A DNA stretch of 39,685 nucleotides. It comes from Porphyromonadaceae bacterium UBA7141 (GTDB taxonomy: Bacteria; Bacteroidota; Bacteroidia; Bacteroidales; Muribaculaceae). Position numbers and translations under genes: made by a program. This document shows positions 17,507-26,152 of the stretch, piece after piece; within the stretch, counting starts at the first letter, position 1, and each line of letters begins with the position of its first letter. Where the stretch lies: positions 1 to 39,685 of the forward strand of contig DKWX01000005.1 in the NCBI GenBank assembly GCA_002491945.1, given 5' to 3'. Below the pieces are notes generated by a model. It had not been told where the DNA came from and did not search any database. It saw only the letters and a program-made list of their open reading frames with translations.

Positions 17507-18174
17507 TTATAAAAACTGAATTCCTCGACTCCCCGCAACCCTATCGGGAGATGTGGCAACGCCAGCGCACTCTGTTTGACACAATGGTCGGCATAAAGCG
17601 TAAAGGTGGTATCCCGACGGAGGGACACATCCTATTGCTGGAGCACCAGCCGGTGATTACTCTTGGCCGTCATGGAGATGAAGCCAATATCATCATGGCC
17701 TCCGAACTTGAGAGACGCGGCATCGAGTGCATCCGTATCGAACGCGGAGGCGATATCACTTATCATGGCCCGGGACAGCTTGTAGTCTACCCCGTCATTG
17801 ATCTTGAGCAGATGCATCTCGGCATCAAGAGCTATATCAATCTGCTCGAAGAAGCCGTGATTCGCACTATAGCCGAATACGGCATCACGGGGGAACGTGT
17901 GGAGGGTGCAACGGGCGTATGGATTGGCGTCGGCACTCCGGCAGAGCGCAAGATATGCGCCATCGGAGTGAAGTGCAGCCGATATGTGACTATGCACGGT
18001 CTGGCGCTAAACGTGAGCACCGACCTCGATGCGTTCCGCCTTATCAATCCCTGTGGGTTTACCGACAAGGGAGTGACCTCGATCGTCCGTGAGACAGGGA
18101 AGCCGATACAGGTAGCCGAGGTGGCACTCCGACTCGCGTCACATCTGCTGCAGCTTCTGCAAAGAAATCAGTAA
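17503..18174 (+). CDS. lipB: Lipoyl(octanoyl) transferase
   Basis: This 223-residue enzyme moves octanoate from acyl carrier protein to lipoyl domains, the step before LipA inserts sulfur. It has the RGGDITYHGPGQ motif (81-92), the catalytic Lys (K157 in ICAIGVKCSR) and the catalytic Cys (C184 in INPCGF). It overlaps the mlaF-type gene by 4 nt and converges on lipA, so the two lipoylation genes share one intergenic region with a terminator. The octanoylated protein it makes is the substrate of the neighbouring lipA product. Confidence 0.97.
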   Translation: MIIKTEFLDSPQPYREMWQRQRTLFDTMVGIKRKGGIPTEGHILLLEHQPVITLGRHGDEANIIMASELERRGIECIRIERGGDITYHGPGQLVVYPVIDLEQMHLGIKSYINLLEEAVIRTIAEYGITGERVEGATGVWIGVGTPAERKICAIGVKCSRYVTMHGLALNVSTDLDAFRLINPCGFTDKGVTSIVRETGKPIQVAEVALRLASHLLQLLQRNQ

Positions 18175-18184
18175 TCCTCCGGAA

Positions 18185-18210
18185 TGTGTCATTCTGACAC
18201 ACCGCTTTTT
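18185..18210 (+). terminator. Intrinsic terminator of the mlaE-mlaF-lipB run
   Basis: A 7-bp hairpin TGTGTCA-TTC-TGACACA (18185-18201), CCGC and a T5 run (18206-18210) follow 11 nt after the lipB stop codon. This is a normal-looking rho-independent terminator. Confidence 0.75.
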
Positions 18211-18230
18211 CATTTTCATTACTCTCCTAA

Positions 18231-18284
18231 TCAGATGATAAGATCTCCCTGCATTCGACAATACGGGGAGATCTTATCATCTGA
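18231..18284. repeat. Perfect 19-bp inverted repeat between lipB and lipA
   Basis: Arms 18231-18249 and 18266-18284 are exact complements with a 16-nt loop. The element lies between the convergent ends of lipB and lipA. There is no T-tract on either side, so it may be a bidirectional RNA-end stabiliser or a terminator of unusual form for lipA (the arm nearest lipA is 30 nt past its stop). Confidence 0.7.
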
Positions 18285-18313
18285 TTGAGGGGTGTGCTAA
18301 CGTGTGGCAGGAA

Positions 18314-19168
18314 TCAGAGCACATGCTTCTCGGCATGATAGCTGGAGCGCACCATCGGAGCCGACTCTATGTGACGGAATCCTTTGCGTCTGCCTATTTC
18401 CCCATATTCAGCAAATTTCTCAGGGGTGATGTATGCCTGAAGAGGATAGTTGTCTTTTGCGGGCTGGAGATACTGGCCGATTGTCATAACCTCGCACCCT
18501 GCGGCAAGCAAATCATCCATCGTCTGGAGAATTTCATCTTCTTGCTCTCCAAGTCCGAGCATGATGCCGCTTTTGCTACGGATGCCGCTTTGCGCTATAT
18601 GGGCTATTACAGAGAGCGATGTGTCGTAGGTGGCGAAAGTGCGTACTTCCGGCGTAAGACGGCGCACTGTCTCCAGATTATGTGAGATTACGTCCGGACG
18701 CTCTGCTATCACCATATCCACCAGGTCGAGGCGACCTTTGAAGTCGGGAATCAGCACTTCCATCGTCACTCCCGGACACTCGCGGCGAAGGGTGCGTATC
18801 ATCCGCGCCCAATGGGAGGCTCCGAGGTCGGGAAGGTCATCGCGGTCGACCGATGTGATGACCACATGTTTCAATCCCAGTGATTTCACTGATTCCACTA
18901 TATCCTCTATCTCCTTTTCGTCAAGAGGAAGAGGGCGCCCGGTTGTGACGTTGCAGAAACGGCAGTTGCGGGTGCATATGTTGCCTCCTATCATAAATGT
19001 GGCAGTGCCGCGTCCCCAGCATTCGCCCCGGTTGGGACACATGCCGCTCGAACAGATTGTGTGCAACCCTTTCTCATTCAGCAGCCCCACAACCTGGCTT
19101 GTCTTGAAGCCTCGGGGAAGTTTTATCTTGAGCCACTCCGGCTTGCGCCGGAAATCAGCTTTTTCCAT
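18314..19168 (-). CDS. lipA: Lipoyl synthase
   Basis: This 284-residue radical-SAM enzyme inserts two sulfurs into octanoyl groups to make lipoate. The auxiliary-cluster ligands are C39, C44 and C50, and the radical-SAM ligands are C65, C69 and C72 (CTRNCRFC). The C-terminal RSSYHAE motif, whose Ser is the usual auxiliary-cluster ligand, is present. The length is typical. It converges on lipB, and the helicase gene lies upstream on the same strand, 170 nt away. No -7 box matching the strict consensus was seen in that gap, so its promoter is unresolved. Confidence 0.97.
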   Translation of the reverse strand: MEKADFRRKPEWLKIKLPRGFKTSQVVGLLNEKGLHTICSSGMCPNRGECWGRGTATFMIGGNICTRNCRFCNVTTGRPLPLDEKEIEDIVESVKSLGLKHVVITSVDRDDLPDLGASHWARMIRTLRRECPGVTMEVLIPDFKGRLDLVDMVIAERPDVISHNLETVRRLTPEVRTFATYDTSLSVIAHIAQSGIRSKSGIMLGLGEQEDEILQTMDDLLAAGCEVMTIGQYLQPAKDNYPLQAYITPEKFAEYGEIGRRKGFRHIESAPMVRSSYHAEKHVL

Positions 19169-19338
19169 GATGCAGTTCTTTTTTTAGAGGTTTGGATTTG
19201 ACTTTCATCTATCGGAAGTCACATCGGGCAGATGAAAAAACATTTATTGTATGCCGGGGGAAGCCGCGGCCTGCGACGCACTGGTGTCATGCGGCGGCAC
19301 GTCACTTGATATGGCGCACCAGCCGCACGACAAAGTTA

Positions 19339-21777
19339 TCACAATATCGCGAATTTAGCAAATCCAAGCAGAAGTTTCTTAATGCCCACCACTCCGAAGT
19401 CAACGATTATCATATCATTGTCGGTGATATGTTCGATACTCTTCACCGTGCCTATGCCGAAGCGCTCGTGGCGTATGCGGGCTCCAACACATAGGGTGCC
19501 GCTTTCTGTGGAAAGTTGCCGGCGGCTTTCGGCTTTCTCTGAAGCAGTGGCGAGACGCACCTTCTTTCCGGCCCCTGTGGCTCCGGATGAATACGTGGAG
19601 CGTGATTTGCCGCGCCCCCGGGAGTAACCGCCTCCCTGACTGAAGTCTCCCCCGCTGTATCCTCCGGACGAACCGTATCCGTCAGAGTTCCCGGGGGCAG
19701 GTCGGCCGAAACCGCTTCCTCCGCCGAAGACTGACTGACGGTAACTGGCTGTCGGATTGGCAAATGCCCCGCTTCCGGCTGCGACAGAGATATCCGACGA
19801 TGCCTGCACACGCATGTAGCGCTGATCGATGTCGGCAAGGAAGCGCGACGGACGCGTCATTACAGTCTGGCCGTTGCGGAATCGCGATGTGGCATATGTC
19901 ATGACGCAAGTCTCTTTGGCACGCGTTATGGCCACATAAAGCAGACGCCGCTCCTCTTCTATCTGAGCCATAGAGTCCATGCTCATGGCCGAGGGAAACA
20001 GTTCTTCTTCTACCCCCACCACATAGATATGCTTGAATTCAAGGCCCTTGGCTGCATGCACGGTCATGAGGGTCACTTTCTGCTCTTCACCATCCTGCTG
20101 CTCGTCCTGGTCACTGGAAAGCTGCACTTCGCTAAGGAATGCCGACATACCCGTATCTTTCTCTCCCGACTCCTCGCGCGTGACTACGAAGTCTTTCAGC
20201 CCCGAGAGAAGTTCCTGAAGGTTCTCTTGTTTCGATATGCTTTCGGGGGTAGTGTCGTGGGCGAGACTGGTGAGTATTCCGGAACGGTTGTAGACAAGCT
20301 GTGCCACCTCATATGCCGAAGCACCACGCGCCACATCATCGAGATATTCCTGCACCATTCCGCGGAAAGAATCAAGTTTCCGCAGTGTCCCGGCATTGAG
20401 ATTAGCCGGATTCTCGGCGGGCGCACATATCAGTTGCCATAGGCTGCGGCCTGAGTTATTGGCCGCGGCCTGGAGCTTCTTCATCGTGGTCTCCCCTATT
20501 CCGCGTGCCGGATAATTGATGATGCGGCGCAATGCCTCATCATCATCGGGATTTACGGTCATACGGAAGTAGCTTATAGCATCCTTTATCTCTTTGCGCT
20601 GATAGAACGACAGTCCTCCGTAGATGCGATACGGTATGTTGCGCTTGCGCAGCGACTCCTCAAGCACGCGGCTCTGAGAGTTTGTGCGATAGAGTATGGC
20701 ATATTCCTCATATGAATCGTGGGCCGTGAGATGCGAGCGTGATATCAGGCTGGCCACAAGGTAGGCCTCCTCGATATCGGAGTATGTGCTGAGCACTCCC
20801 ACTAAATCGCCAGGTTCATTCTCGCTGTAGACAGTCTTTTTCATCTGGCGTGTATTCTTGGCTATAAGCGATCCGGCCGCATTGATGATGTTCTGTGTCG
20901 ACCGGTAGTTGCGCTCAAGTTTGAATATACGCAGGCTGGGGAAACGCGACTGCATATTGAGGATATTGGATATGTTGGCTCCACGGAACGAGTAGATGCT
21001 CTGCGCGTCATCGCCCACGACACACAGATTCTGGCGGTCGCCGGCAAGCTGCGATATGATGAGATGCTGGGCGAAGTTGGTGTCCTGATATTCATCTACG
21101 AGTATGTAGCGGAAGAAATCCTGATAATGGCGCAGAAGATCCGGATTATCGCGCAACAGCACATTCATGTAGTAGAGAATGTCGTCAAAGTCCATCGCTC
21201 CGGCTATGCGGCAGCGGTCGGCATACATCTGGAAGATATTGCCGAGCATTGGCAGTTTCGCACGACGGTCGGCGGTTTCATTATCAGGGTCGCGCCTGTA
21301 CATTTCAGCCGAGATGAGGGCATTTTTGGCATTGGAGATACGCGAGGCGAGCATATTGGGCTTGTACACCTTTTCGTCAAGTCCCATATCCTTCACTATC
21401 GATTTGATCAGGGAGCGTGTGTCGGTTGTGTCGTAGATAGTGAATCCCGGCTTGAACCCTATAAGGCCGGCATGACGCCGCAGTATGCGCAGGAAGATTG
21501 AGTGGAATGTACCCATCCAGAGCTGCGACGCCACGCGCTCGCCTGTGATGGCGCGTATGCGCTCTTTCATCTCTCGGGCGGCCTTGTTGGTGAAAGTGAG
21601 TGCCAGAATGCGCCACGGCTCGTAGCCGGAGCGTATGAGGTCGACTATCTTGTAGGTCAGCACTCGAGTCTTGCCTGATCCCGCACCGGCTATCACCAGT
21701 GCCGGACCATCCTTATAAACCACAGCTTCGCGCTGTTGGGGATTGAGCAGATCGAGATAGTTGTATTCAGCTTCCAT
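19339..21777 (-). CDS. UvrD/PcrA-type superfamily 1 DNA helicase
   Basis: This 812-residue ATP-dependent 3'-5' helicase acts in repair and replication-fork processing. It has Walker A GAGSGKT (31-37), the DEYQDTN motif II, GDDAQSIYSFRGA motif III, the YRTNSQSR box, VTLMTVHAAKGLEF motif V and AITRAKE motif VI. Between the helicase core and the C-terminal end (about 680-745) is a Gly/Ser/Tyr- and RG-rich linker. The last 45 residues form the small Tudor-like PcrA/UvrD C-terminal domain (RHERFGIGTVKSIE). PcrA and UvrD cannot be told apart on sequence alone. The HsdR_N protein gene lies 39 nt upstream. Confidence 0.93.
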   Translation of the reverse strand: MEAEYNYLDLLNPQQREAVVYKDGPALVIAGAGSGKTRVLTYKIVDLIRSGYEPWRILALTFTNKAAREMKERIRAITGERVASQLWMGTFHSIFLRILRRHAGLIGFKPGFTIYDTTDTRSLIKSIVKDMGLDEKVYKPNMLASRISNAKNALISAEMYRRDPDNETADRRAKLPMLGNIFQMYADRCRIAGAMDFDDILYYMNVLLRDNPDLLRHYQDFFRYILVDEYQDTNFAQHLIISQLAGDRQNLCVVGDDAQSIYSFRGANISNILNMQSRFPSLRIFKLERNYRSTQNIINAAGSLIAKNTRQMKKTVYSENEPGDLVGVLSTYSDIEEAYLVASLISRSHLTAHDSYEEYAILYRTNSQSRVLEESLRKRNIPYRIYGGLSFYQRKEIKDAISYFRMTVNPDDDEALRRIINYPARGIGETTMKKLQAAANNSGRSLWQLICAPAENPANLNAGTLRKLDSFRGMVQEYLDDVARGASAYEVAQLVYNRSGILTSLAHDTTPESISKQENLQELLSGLKDFVVTREESGEKDTGMSAFLSEVQLSSDQDEQQDGEEQKVTLMTVHAAKGLEFKHIYVVGVEEELFPSAMSMDSMAQIEEERRLLYVAITRAKETCVMTYATSRFRNGQTVMTRPSRFLADIDQRYMRVQASSDISVAAGSGAFANPTASYRQSVFGGGSGFGRPAPGNSDGYGSSGGYSGGDFSQGGGYSRGRGKSRSTYSSGATGAGKKVRLATASEKAESRRQLSTESGTLCVGARIRHERFGIGTVKSIEHITDNDMIIVDFGVVGIKKLLLGFAKFAIL

Positions 21778-21816
21778 TAGGTGGATCTTAAGTATCGGAG
21801 GTGTCGGTCATCAACA

Positions 21817-22317
21817 TCAGTTGTCGGAGAAAGGATTGTTGGCGTCCGCATAATCGGGGATTCGGGGGATGAAGTGATATGTGTCGCGGGTATAGTCCAT
21901 CACACAGCAGTAGTGGCTGAACCCGTTGGATACCACCAGATAACGGGCATGAAGCCGCATATTGTAGCGCACAATCTGGTCAAAAACACTCTGGGTGATT
22001 CTGACGCCGGGAGCTTTATACTCTACAATCATGAACGGCCGGCCCGATGCATCATACACCACTGTGTCACAACGCTTTGCCGTGCCATTGAGTCTGATGG
22101 ATACTTCATTGGCCATCAGCGAGGCGGGGTAATGCAACTCGCCGCCGAGATAGGCCACGAAGTGCTGACGCACATATTCCTCAGGCGTGAGATTCACATA
22201 TTTGCCTCTCAAGGAATCAAACACTTTTACCAGCCCTTCCTCGCGACGTATCCGAAGACTCACGTGAGGCAGATTTAGCGGTGGCCATGCAGCCGGCTCT
22301 TCACTGTTCCCCTTCAT
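21817..22317 (-). CDS. HsdR N-terminal-like (HSDR_N) endonuclease-fold protein
   Basis: This 166-residue protein corresponds to the N-terminal nuclease domain of type I restriction R subunits, with a PD-(D/E)xK-like core: D84 (RCDTVVYD), E99 and K101 (IVEYKAP). There is no helicase part, and no hsdM or hsdS nearby, so it is a stand-alone protein, a form common in Bacteroidetes. Its substrate is unknown. It overlaps the S1/P1 nuclease gene by 17 nt and precedes the helicase gene, which suggests a DNA-processing context, but that is inference. The ATG at 22317 gives the full domain. Confidence 0.85.
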   Translation of the reverse strand: MKGNSEEPAAWPPLNLPHVSLRIRREEGLVKVFDSLRGKYVNLTPEEYVRQHFVAYLGGELHYPASLMANEVSIRLNGTAKRCDTVVYDASGRPFMIVEYKAPGVRITQSVFDQIVRYNMRLHARYLVVSNGFSHYCCVMDYTRDTYHFIPRIPDYADANNPFSDN

Positions 22318-23131
22318 TGTCGGTATCTATGCGGTTAAGCCTGACATAGCCGGGGTCGAATATCCCGTTGAGCAGGTCTGCCAGACGCAATCCGCCACGC
22401 AGAAAGCGGTCTTCGACTACTGGTGTCCATTCAGCGATGTAATCGTAGCTCACATCGGTGCCTTCGGGTGTGGAGTGATAGACTTTCTCTACTATTCCAT
22501 AGGTTTCCTCTCCCCATCGATCGGGGGTGCCTCCGGAGAGTATCTCTTCTGTCTGCGCCTCGGTAGCCCGGTCGATATTGTCGGCCCATTCGGTATAGCT
22601 CCATTTGTGGGCTGCTTCGGGGAGATCGGTATCCCATACACTGTGTAGATTGGTGGGCGCTCCGAAGAATGTGATTTTATGGCTGTTGCCTCCACGGTCG
22701 GAGAGACGGCCCATGTGCATCGGCTGATGCAGATCGCCCATAAAATGTACGGTCAGCACGAGGGCGAGCCATTTCTGCCGGCGAGTGGATGCTGAATCGG
22801 CCAGCACGCGGCACTGCTCTTCAAGGGCCACCACGATATTGCCCTCCGGTATGTCAGGTGCATCGGCATAACTCTGTCCGGCATCTATGTTTTTGTAATG
22901 CCAGGTCTTCGTATAGGCATATTCCGGAGTATGACATGCGTTGTCGGGCCAATTGGCGTAATACACCAAAGACTTGCCGTCGAGCAGGTCGGTCACAGCC
23001 GCCTGTGTGGCCGGCGTAAGATGGCGCTCGGCTATGGAGGCTGTGGTGTCATGCCCTTTCTGCCCCCAGCTGAAGGCGCTGAGAGGCATAAGGGCAATCA
23101 AGGGGATAAGAAGAAGATTGCGTATTGTCAT
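22301..23131 (-). CDS. Secreted S1/P1-type zinc nuclease
   Basis: This nuclease cleaves single-stranded nucleic acids and usually has 3'-nucleotidase activity. The ATG at 23131 gives 276 residues with a clean signal peptide (1-21) and a mature N-terminus W22-GQKGHD. In this family the N-terminal Trp amino group binds zinc, which supports this start over the ATG at 23167. Conserved zinc ligands follow: H27, the WPDN box, HYKNID, FMGDLHQPMHMG and GGNSHK, then HSVWD. It is probably periplasmic or exported for nucleotide scavenging. It overlaps the HsdR_N gene. Confidence 0.92.
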   Translation of the reverse strand: MTIRNLLLIPLIALMPLSAFSWGQKGHDTTASIAERHLTPATQAAVTDLLDGKSLVYYANWPDNACHTPEYAYTKTWHYKNIDAGQSYADAPDIPEGNIVVALEEQCRVLADSASTRRQKWLALVLTVHFMGDLHQPMHMGRLSDRGGNSHKITFFGAPTNLHSVWDTDLPEAAHKWSYTEWADNIDRATEAQTEEILSGGTPDRWGEETYGIVEKVYHSTPEGTDVSYDYIAEWTPVVEDRFLRGGLRLADLLNGIFDPGYVRLNRIDTDNEGEQ

Positions 23132-23284
23132 TTTTCCGTAATGTAATCGGCATGGCTCATATTTCATGCCGTATATGATATGGCTGACGCGCTATGTCGC
23201 CTAAGTATGATCGGGCTTCCCGGTGCGCTGTCGCGACAGGGCCTTACGACTGATTCCGGGGCACGTTGAGTTCCGCCGCAGGAG

Positions 23285-24463
23285 TCAGTCCATCCTGTCG
23301 CGATAGTCCTCATAAGTGAATTCACGCAGCAGCTCAAGTGTGCCGTCTTCGTGGCGCAGCCACATCGAAGGGTGCTGTATGCCGTTAAACATGTTGGTCT
23401 TTACCGTAGTATAATGGTTCATATCAAGCAGCGTCAGGCGGTCGCCGGCATTCAGAGGTCGGCTAAACCGCCATTCGCCAACGTAGTCGCCACTCAGGCA
23501 TGAGTTGCCCCCTAAGCGGTAGCTCCATTCCTCCCCTGCCACAGGAGTGCCGTCGGGGATGGCCTCTGCGATACCGGGCTTATAAGGCATCTCAAGACAG
23601 TCGGGCATATGGCAGGCGAAAGAGGCATCTATTATGGCGGTGCTCACTCCCGCATTCTCCACCACATCAAGCACTGTGGTGTGCAGGTCGCCTGTCTGCC
23701 ATGTAAAGGCACTTCCCGGTTCGATGATAAGTTCAAGTCCGGGATGGCGCTCGCGCAGACGACGGGTGATTTCCACAAAGTGGTCTACGTCATATCCCTC
23801 GCGCGTAATCAGGTGGCCTCCCCCCATGTTGAGCCATTTCACACGGTCGAGCATCGGGCCGAACTGCTCTTCTACTGCTTCTATGACTTTTTCGAGATCA
23901 TAGCTGGTGGATTCACACAATGCATGGAAATGCAGCCCTTCGAGCCCTTCGGGAAGATGCGGCAGTGAGTCGGCATCGACGCCGAAACGGCTTCCCGGCA
24001 GAGATGGATTGTAGATATCCGTCTCTATGACACTGCAATGCGGATTGATGCGCAGTCCGGCCGACACATGGTGTCCGTCAGTAGCAGCGTGTTTGTCGTT
24101 CCAGGCTTTTATTGACGGATAGAATTTTTCAAACTGAGCCACACTATTGAATGTGATGTGTGTGCAGCCTTCAAGAAATTTTGGGAAGGTCTGCTCCGTA
24201 TATACTGGGCAATAGGCATGGACATCGTGTCCTAAATAATCGAGAGAAAGCCTCATCTCGTTGAGCGATGAGGCTGTAGAGGCTGTGAAGTATTCGGCGA
24301 TTATCGGGAATGTCTTCCAGAGCGCGTTGGCCTTGAAGGCCATTATTATCTTCACCCCCGAGCGGGCGGAAGCATCGGTGAGCTTGCGCATGTTGCGGCG
24401 CAGACGCGCCTCGTCGACCACGTAGCAGGGCGTGGGAGGAAGGTGGTGCAATGTTTCTGTCAT
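23285..24463 (-). CDS. nspC: Carboxynorspermidine decarboxylase
   Basis: This 392-residue PLP enzyme of the alanine-racemase fold makes (nor)spermidine by decarboxylating carboxy(nor)spermidine, the polyamine route typical of Bacteroidetes. The PLP lysine is K44 in IMAFKANALWK. The HFHALCES and GGGHL segments bind the cofactor, and a GGNSCLSGDY block near the C-terminus carries the active-site Cys/Asp. The length is typical. The partner carboxy(nor)spermidine dehydrogenase is not in this window. It lies 11 nt downstream of the OmpA-like gene, so the two are probably co-transcribed. Confidence 0.95.
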   Translation of the reverse strand: MTETLHHLPPTPCYVVDEARLRRNMRKLTDASARSGVKIIMAFKANALWKTFPIIAEYFTASTASSLNEMRLSLDYLGHDVHAYCPVYTEQTFPKFLEGCTHITFNSVAQFEKFYPSIKAWNDKHAATDGHHVSAGLRINPHCSVIETDIYNPSLPGSRFGVDADSLPHLPEGLEGLHFHALCESTSYDLEKVIEAVEEQFGPMLDRVKWLNMGGGHLITREGYDVDHFVEITRRLRERHPGLELIIEPGSAFTWQTGDLHTTVLDVVENAGVSTAIIDASFACHMPDCLEMPYKPGIAEAIPDGTPVAGEEWSYRLGGNSCLSGDYVGEWRFSRPLNAGDRLTLLDMNHYTTVKTNMFNGIQHPSMWLRHEDGTLELLREFTYEDYRDRMD

Positions 24464-24474
24464 TTCTTAACGAT

Positions 24475-25125
24475 TCAGAGGGCGATACGCCCCTTCTTGG
24501 CTTTTTCTATCATCTTCTCGCCTGGCACAAGGTAGATTTCTAGCCGACGGTTGCGTTCACGGTTCTCAAATGAGTCGTTGGCCACGAGAGGTATGTCGTC
24601 GCTCATTGCGAATGGAAAGAGATACTCGGTGTCGATGCCGCTTGCCTCAAACCAGTCGGCCACGGCCTCAGCCCGCTCTACTGTAAGATTCTCTCGATAT
24701 GCCTCAGAGCCGGTATTGTCGGTGTGCATCACCACAAGCACCCGGTACATGTCAGGCTCTTTCAGATAACGTCGGAACGGCTCAAGGAATCGCCCGGCGG
24801 ATTCAAGGAGTTCGGTCTGGTTGGGTCCGAACAGTTTCGAGGCCGGGATAGTGACCACGAGCACCTCGCGGTTGCGTATCGCATCAACCGTGCAGCCGTT
24901 GGCTTCGGTTATGTTACGGTTTTTCAGCAGGACGCTGCTTGCCTCACGCTCCTGGAATGTGCGCACGAGATCCACCTGTTTGCCCGGATCGACTGAGTTG
25001 AGGATTTCGGCGAAACTCATCTCGTCAAGCTCCTCTGGCTTCTGTGCCGATACGGGGAGAATGGCATAAAGTCCGAGCATCATGGCTGCAATCGGCCTAC
25101 TCAGCGTCTTCAAGCGATTCCTCAT
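24475..25125 (-). CDS. OmpA-family outer-membrane protein
   Basis: This 216-residue exported protein has a signal peptide (residues 1 to about 26, ending PVSAQ), a short linker and an OmpA-like peptidoglycan-binding domain (about 95-200, with VERAEAVADWFEASGI and NRERNRRLEIYL). The TDNTG..YRENLTVERA pattern is the family's usual core. The start at the ATG at 25125 is preferred over a TTG two codons upstream; either overlaps the end of the upstream small gene. It would link the outer membrane to peptidoglycan. It is co-oriented with nspC. Confidence 0.88.
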   Translation of the reverse strand: MRNRLKTLSRPIAAMMLGLYAILPVSAQKPEELDEMSFAEILNSVDPGKQVDLVRTFQEREASSVLLKNRNITEANGCTVDAIRNREVLVVTIPASKLFGPNQTELLESAGRFLEPFRRYLKEPDMYRVLVVMHTDNTGSEAYRENLTVERAEAVADWFEASGIDTEYLFPFAMSDDIPLVANDSFENRERNRRLEIYLVPGEKMIEKAKKGRIAL

Positions 25126-25417
25126 AGTCAAGTTCTCCTTTTATTATCTTGTCGAGGTCGGCGGGATCCATAAGAATCTCACGGTCGGCGGCAAGCTCTT
25201 TCTTCACATACGCAAGAAGGTCAGATTCGTCAAGTTCGGCGTTTTCTGTGGCCTTGGGCGAGAGGGATGTGAAGCCCTTGCGTTCGTAATAATCCCAGAT
25301 GATGTCGATTACGTATAGCAGCTCGTCATCGCTATACTGCGCGCTTACCTTTTCACCCACATATTCGCGGATAAATTCTATTGCGCGGTCTTCATCGTAT
25401 TCAAGTTCTGTCGACAT
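25097..25417 (-). CDS. Conserved-looking small acidic protein of unknown function
   Basis: This 106-residue cytoplasmic protein is strongly acidic, with many Asp/Glu and few basic residues. It is predicted to be mostly helical (RAIEFIREYVGEKV; DELLYVIDIIWDYYERKG; DESDLLAYVKKELAAD), with an acidic C-terminal tail (DYEESLEDAE). I do not recognise a family. The ATG at 25417 is the only sensible start. Its last 29 nt overlap the OmpA-like gene, an overlap that suggests translational coupling. Interpretation is limited to a small acidic helical protein in an envelope-gene operon. Confidence 0.75.
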   Translation of the reverse strand: MSTELEYDEDRAIEFIREYVGEKVSAQYSDDELLYVIDIIWDYYERKGFTSLSPKATENAELDESDLLAYVKKELAADREILMDPADLDKIIKGELDYEESLEDAE

Positions 25418-25527
25418 GGCGGTAATTCAGTTTTTAATATGTTATCATTATGCGGCGGAATAGCGGCATAGAAATGGAAGCGGCCGGGTTTCAGAGCAGA
25501 ATGCTCCGCCGGTCTCTTTCACCGACC

Positions 25528-26085
25528 TCAGGCATTGAGGTCGAGCAGTCCGGCCGGCAGGTTGAGATTCATCCGGAGTTCGCTTCTGTCTTCGCTTTCT
25601 TCGATGCTTGTGATGAAGTCAGGATCAAACGGGATATAGATAATGTCGGCATCTTCGGTGTCCGGACGCACAAGCAGAAGCATATTGGCGGTGCTGCTGT
25701 CTACGTCTTCGACAGTGCCTATATAACCGTGTACATCATCATACACCTTATATCCCACGAATTCATCATCCATCCCTATTTCGTCCTCATCTATATCAAG
25801 GAACTCCGCCACATCTCGGCGCAGCATATAGAATTCTTTGTTGACAAACGGCCGGGTCTCTTCCTGCGAGTCTACACCCTGAAGCTTTACGAGCGAGCTG
25901 AAATGCCCTTTCGGACGCACTGACTCCGCATAGAACGGCACATATATCCCGTCTACATCCACTATAATAGGATAATCTTCCTCAAGAATCTCAGAGTCGA
26001 ACTCCACAAGCACATTGAGTTCTCCTTTCAGACCGTGAGGCTTCAGGAATTTGCCTGCTGATATTATTGATTTCTCTTCAATCAT
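25528..26085 (-). CDS. rimM: Ribosome maturation factor RimM
   Basis: This 185-residue protein assists 30S subunit assembly and binds S19. It has the N-terminal RimM beta-barrel (ISAGKFLKPHGLKGELNVLVEFD), a central linker and a C-terminal PRC-barrel (about 95-170: EFVGYKVYDDVHGYIGTVEDV). The length is typical. It lies 67 nt downstream of murA on the same strand. In many bacteria rimM is grouped with rpsP and trmD; here it is with murA instead. Confidence 0.95.
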   Translation of the reverse strand: MIEEKSIISAGKFLKPHGLKGELNVLVEFDSEILEEDYPIIVDVDGIYVPFYAESVRPKGHFSSLVKLQGVDSQEETRPFVNKEFYMLRRDVAEFLDIDEDEIGMDDEFVGYKVYDDVHGYIGTVEDVDSSTANMLLLVRPDTEDADIIYIPFDPDFITSIEESEDRSELRMNLNLPAGLLDLNA

Positions 26086-26152
26086 AAGTATTTCGTTTTA
26101 CAAGCCGGATAGCGGCATGCGCCTCTTCAATCGGGCCGTAGGACGCCGATGC

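Noticed and set aside
21817..22317. Type I restriction-modification system
   Set aside because: Only the HsdR_N-like domain is present; no hsdM, hsdS or helicase part of HsdR lies nearby, so this is an orphan domain protein.
23228..23239. Palindrome CTGTCGCGACAG after nspC
   Set aside because: Short and GC-rich; a similar string occurs in the end of nspC itself, so it may simply be chance or a small duplication, with no context to assign a role.
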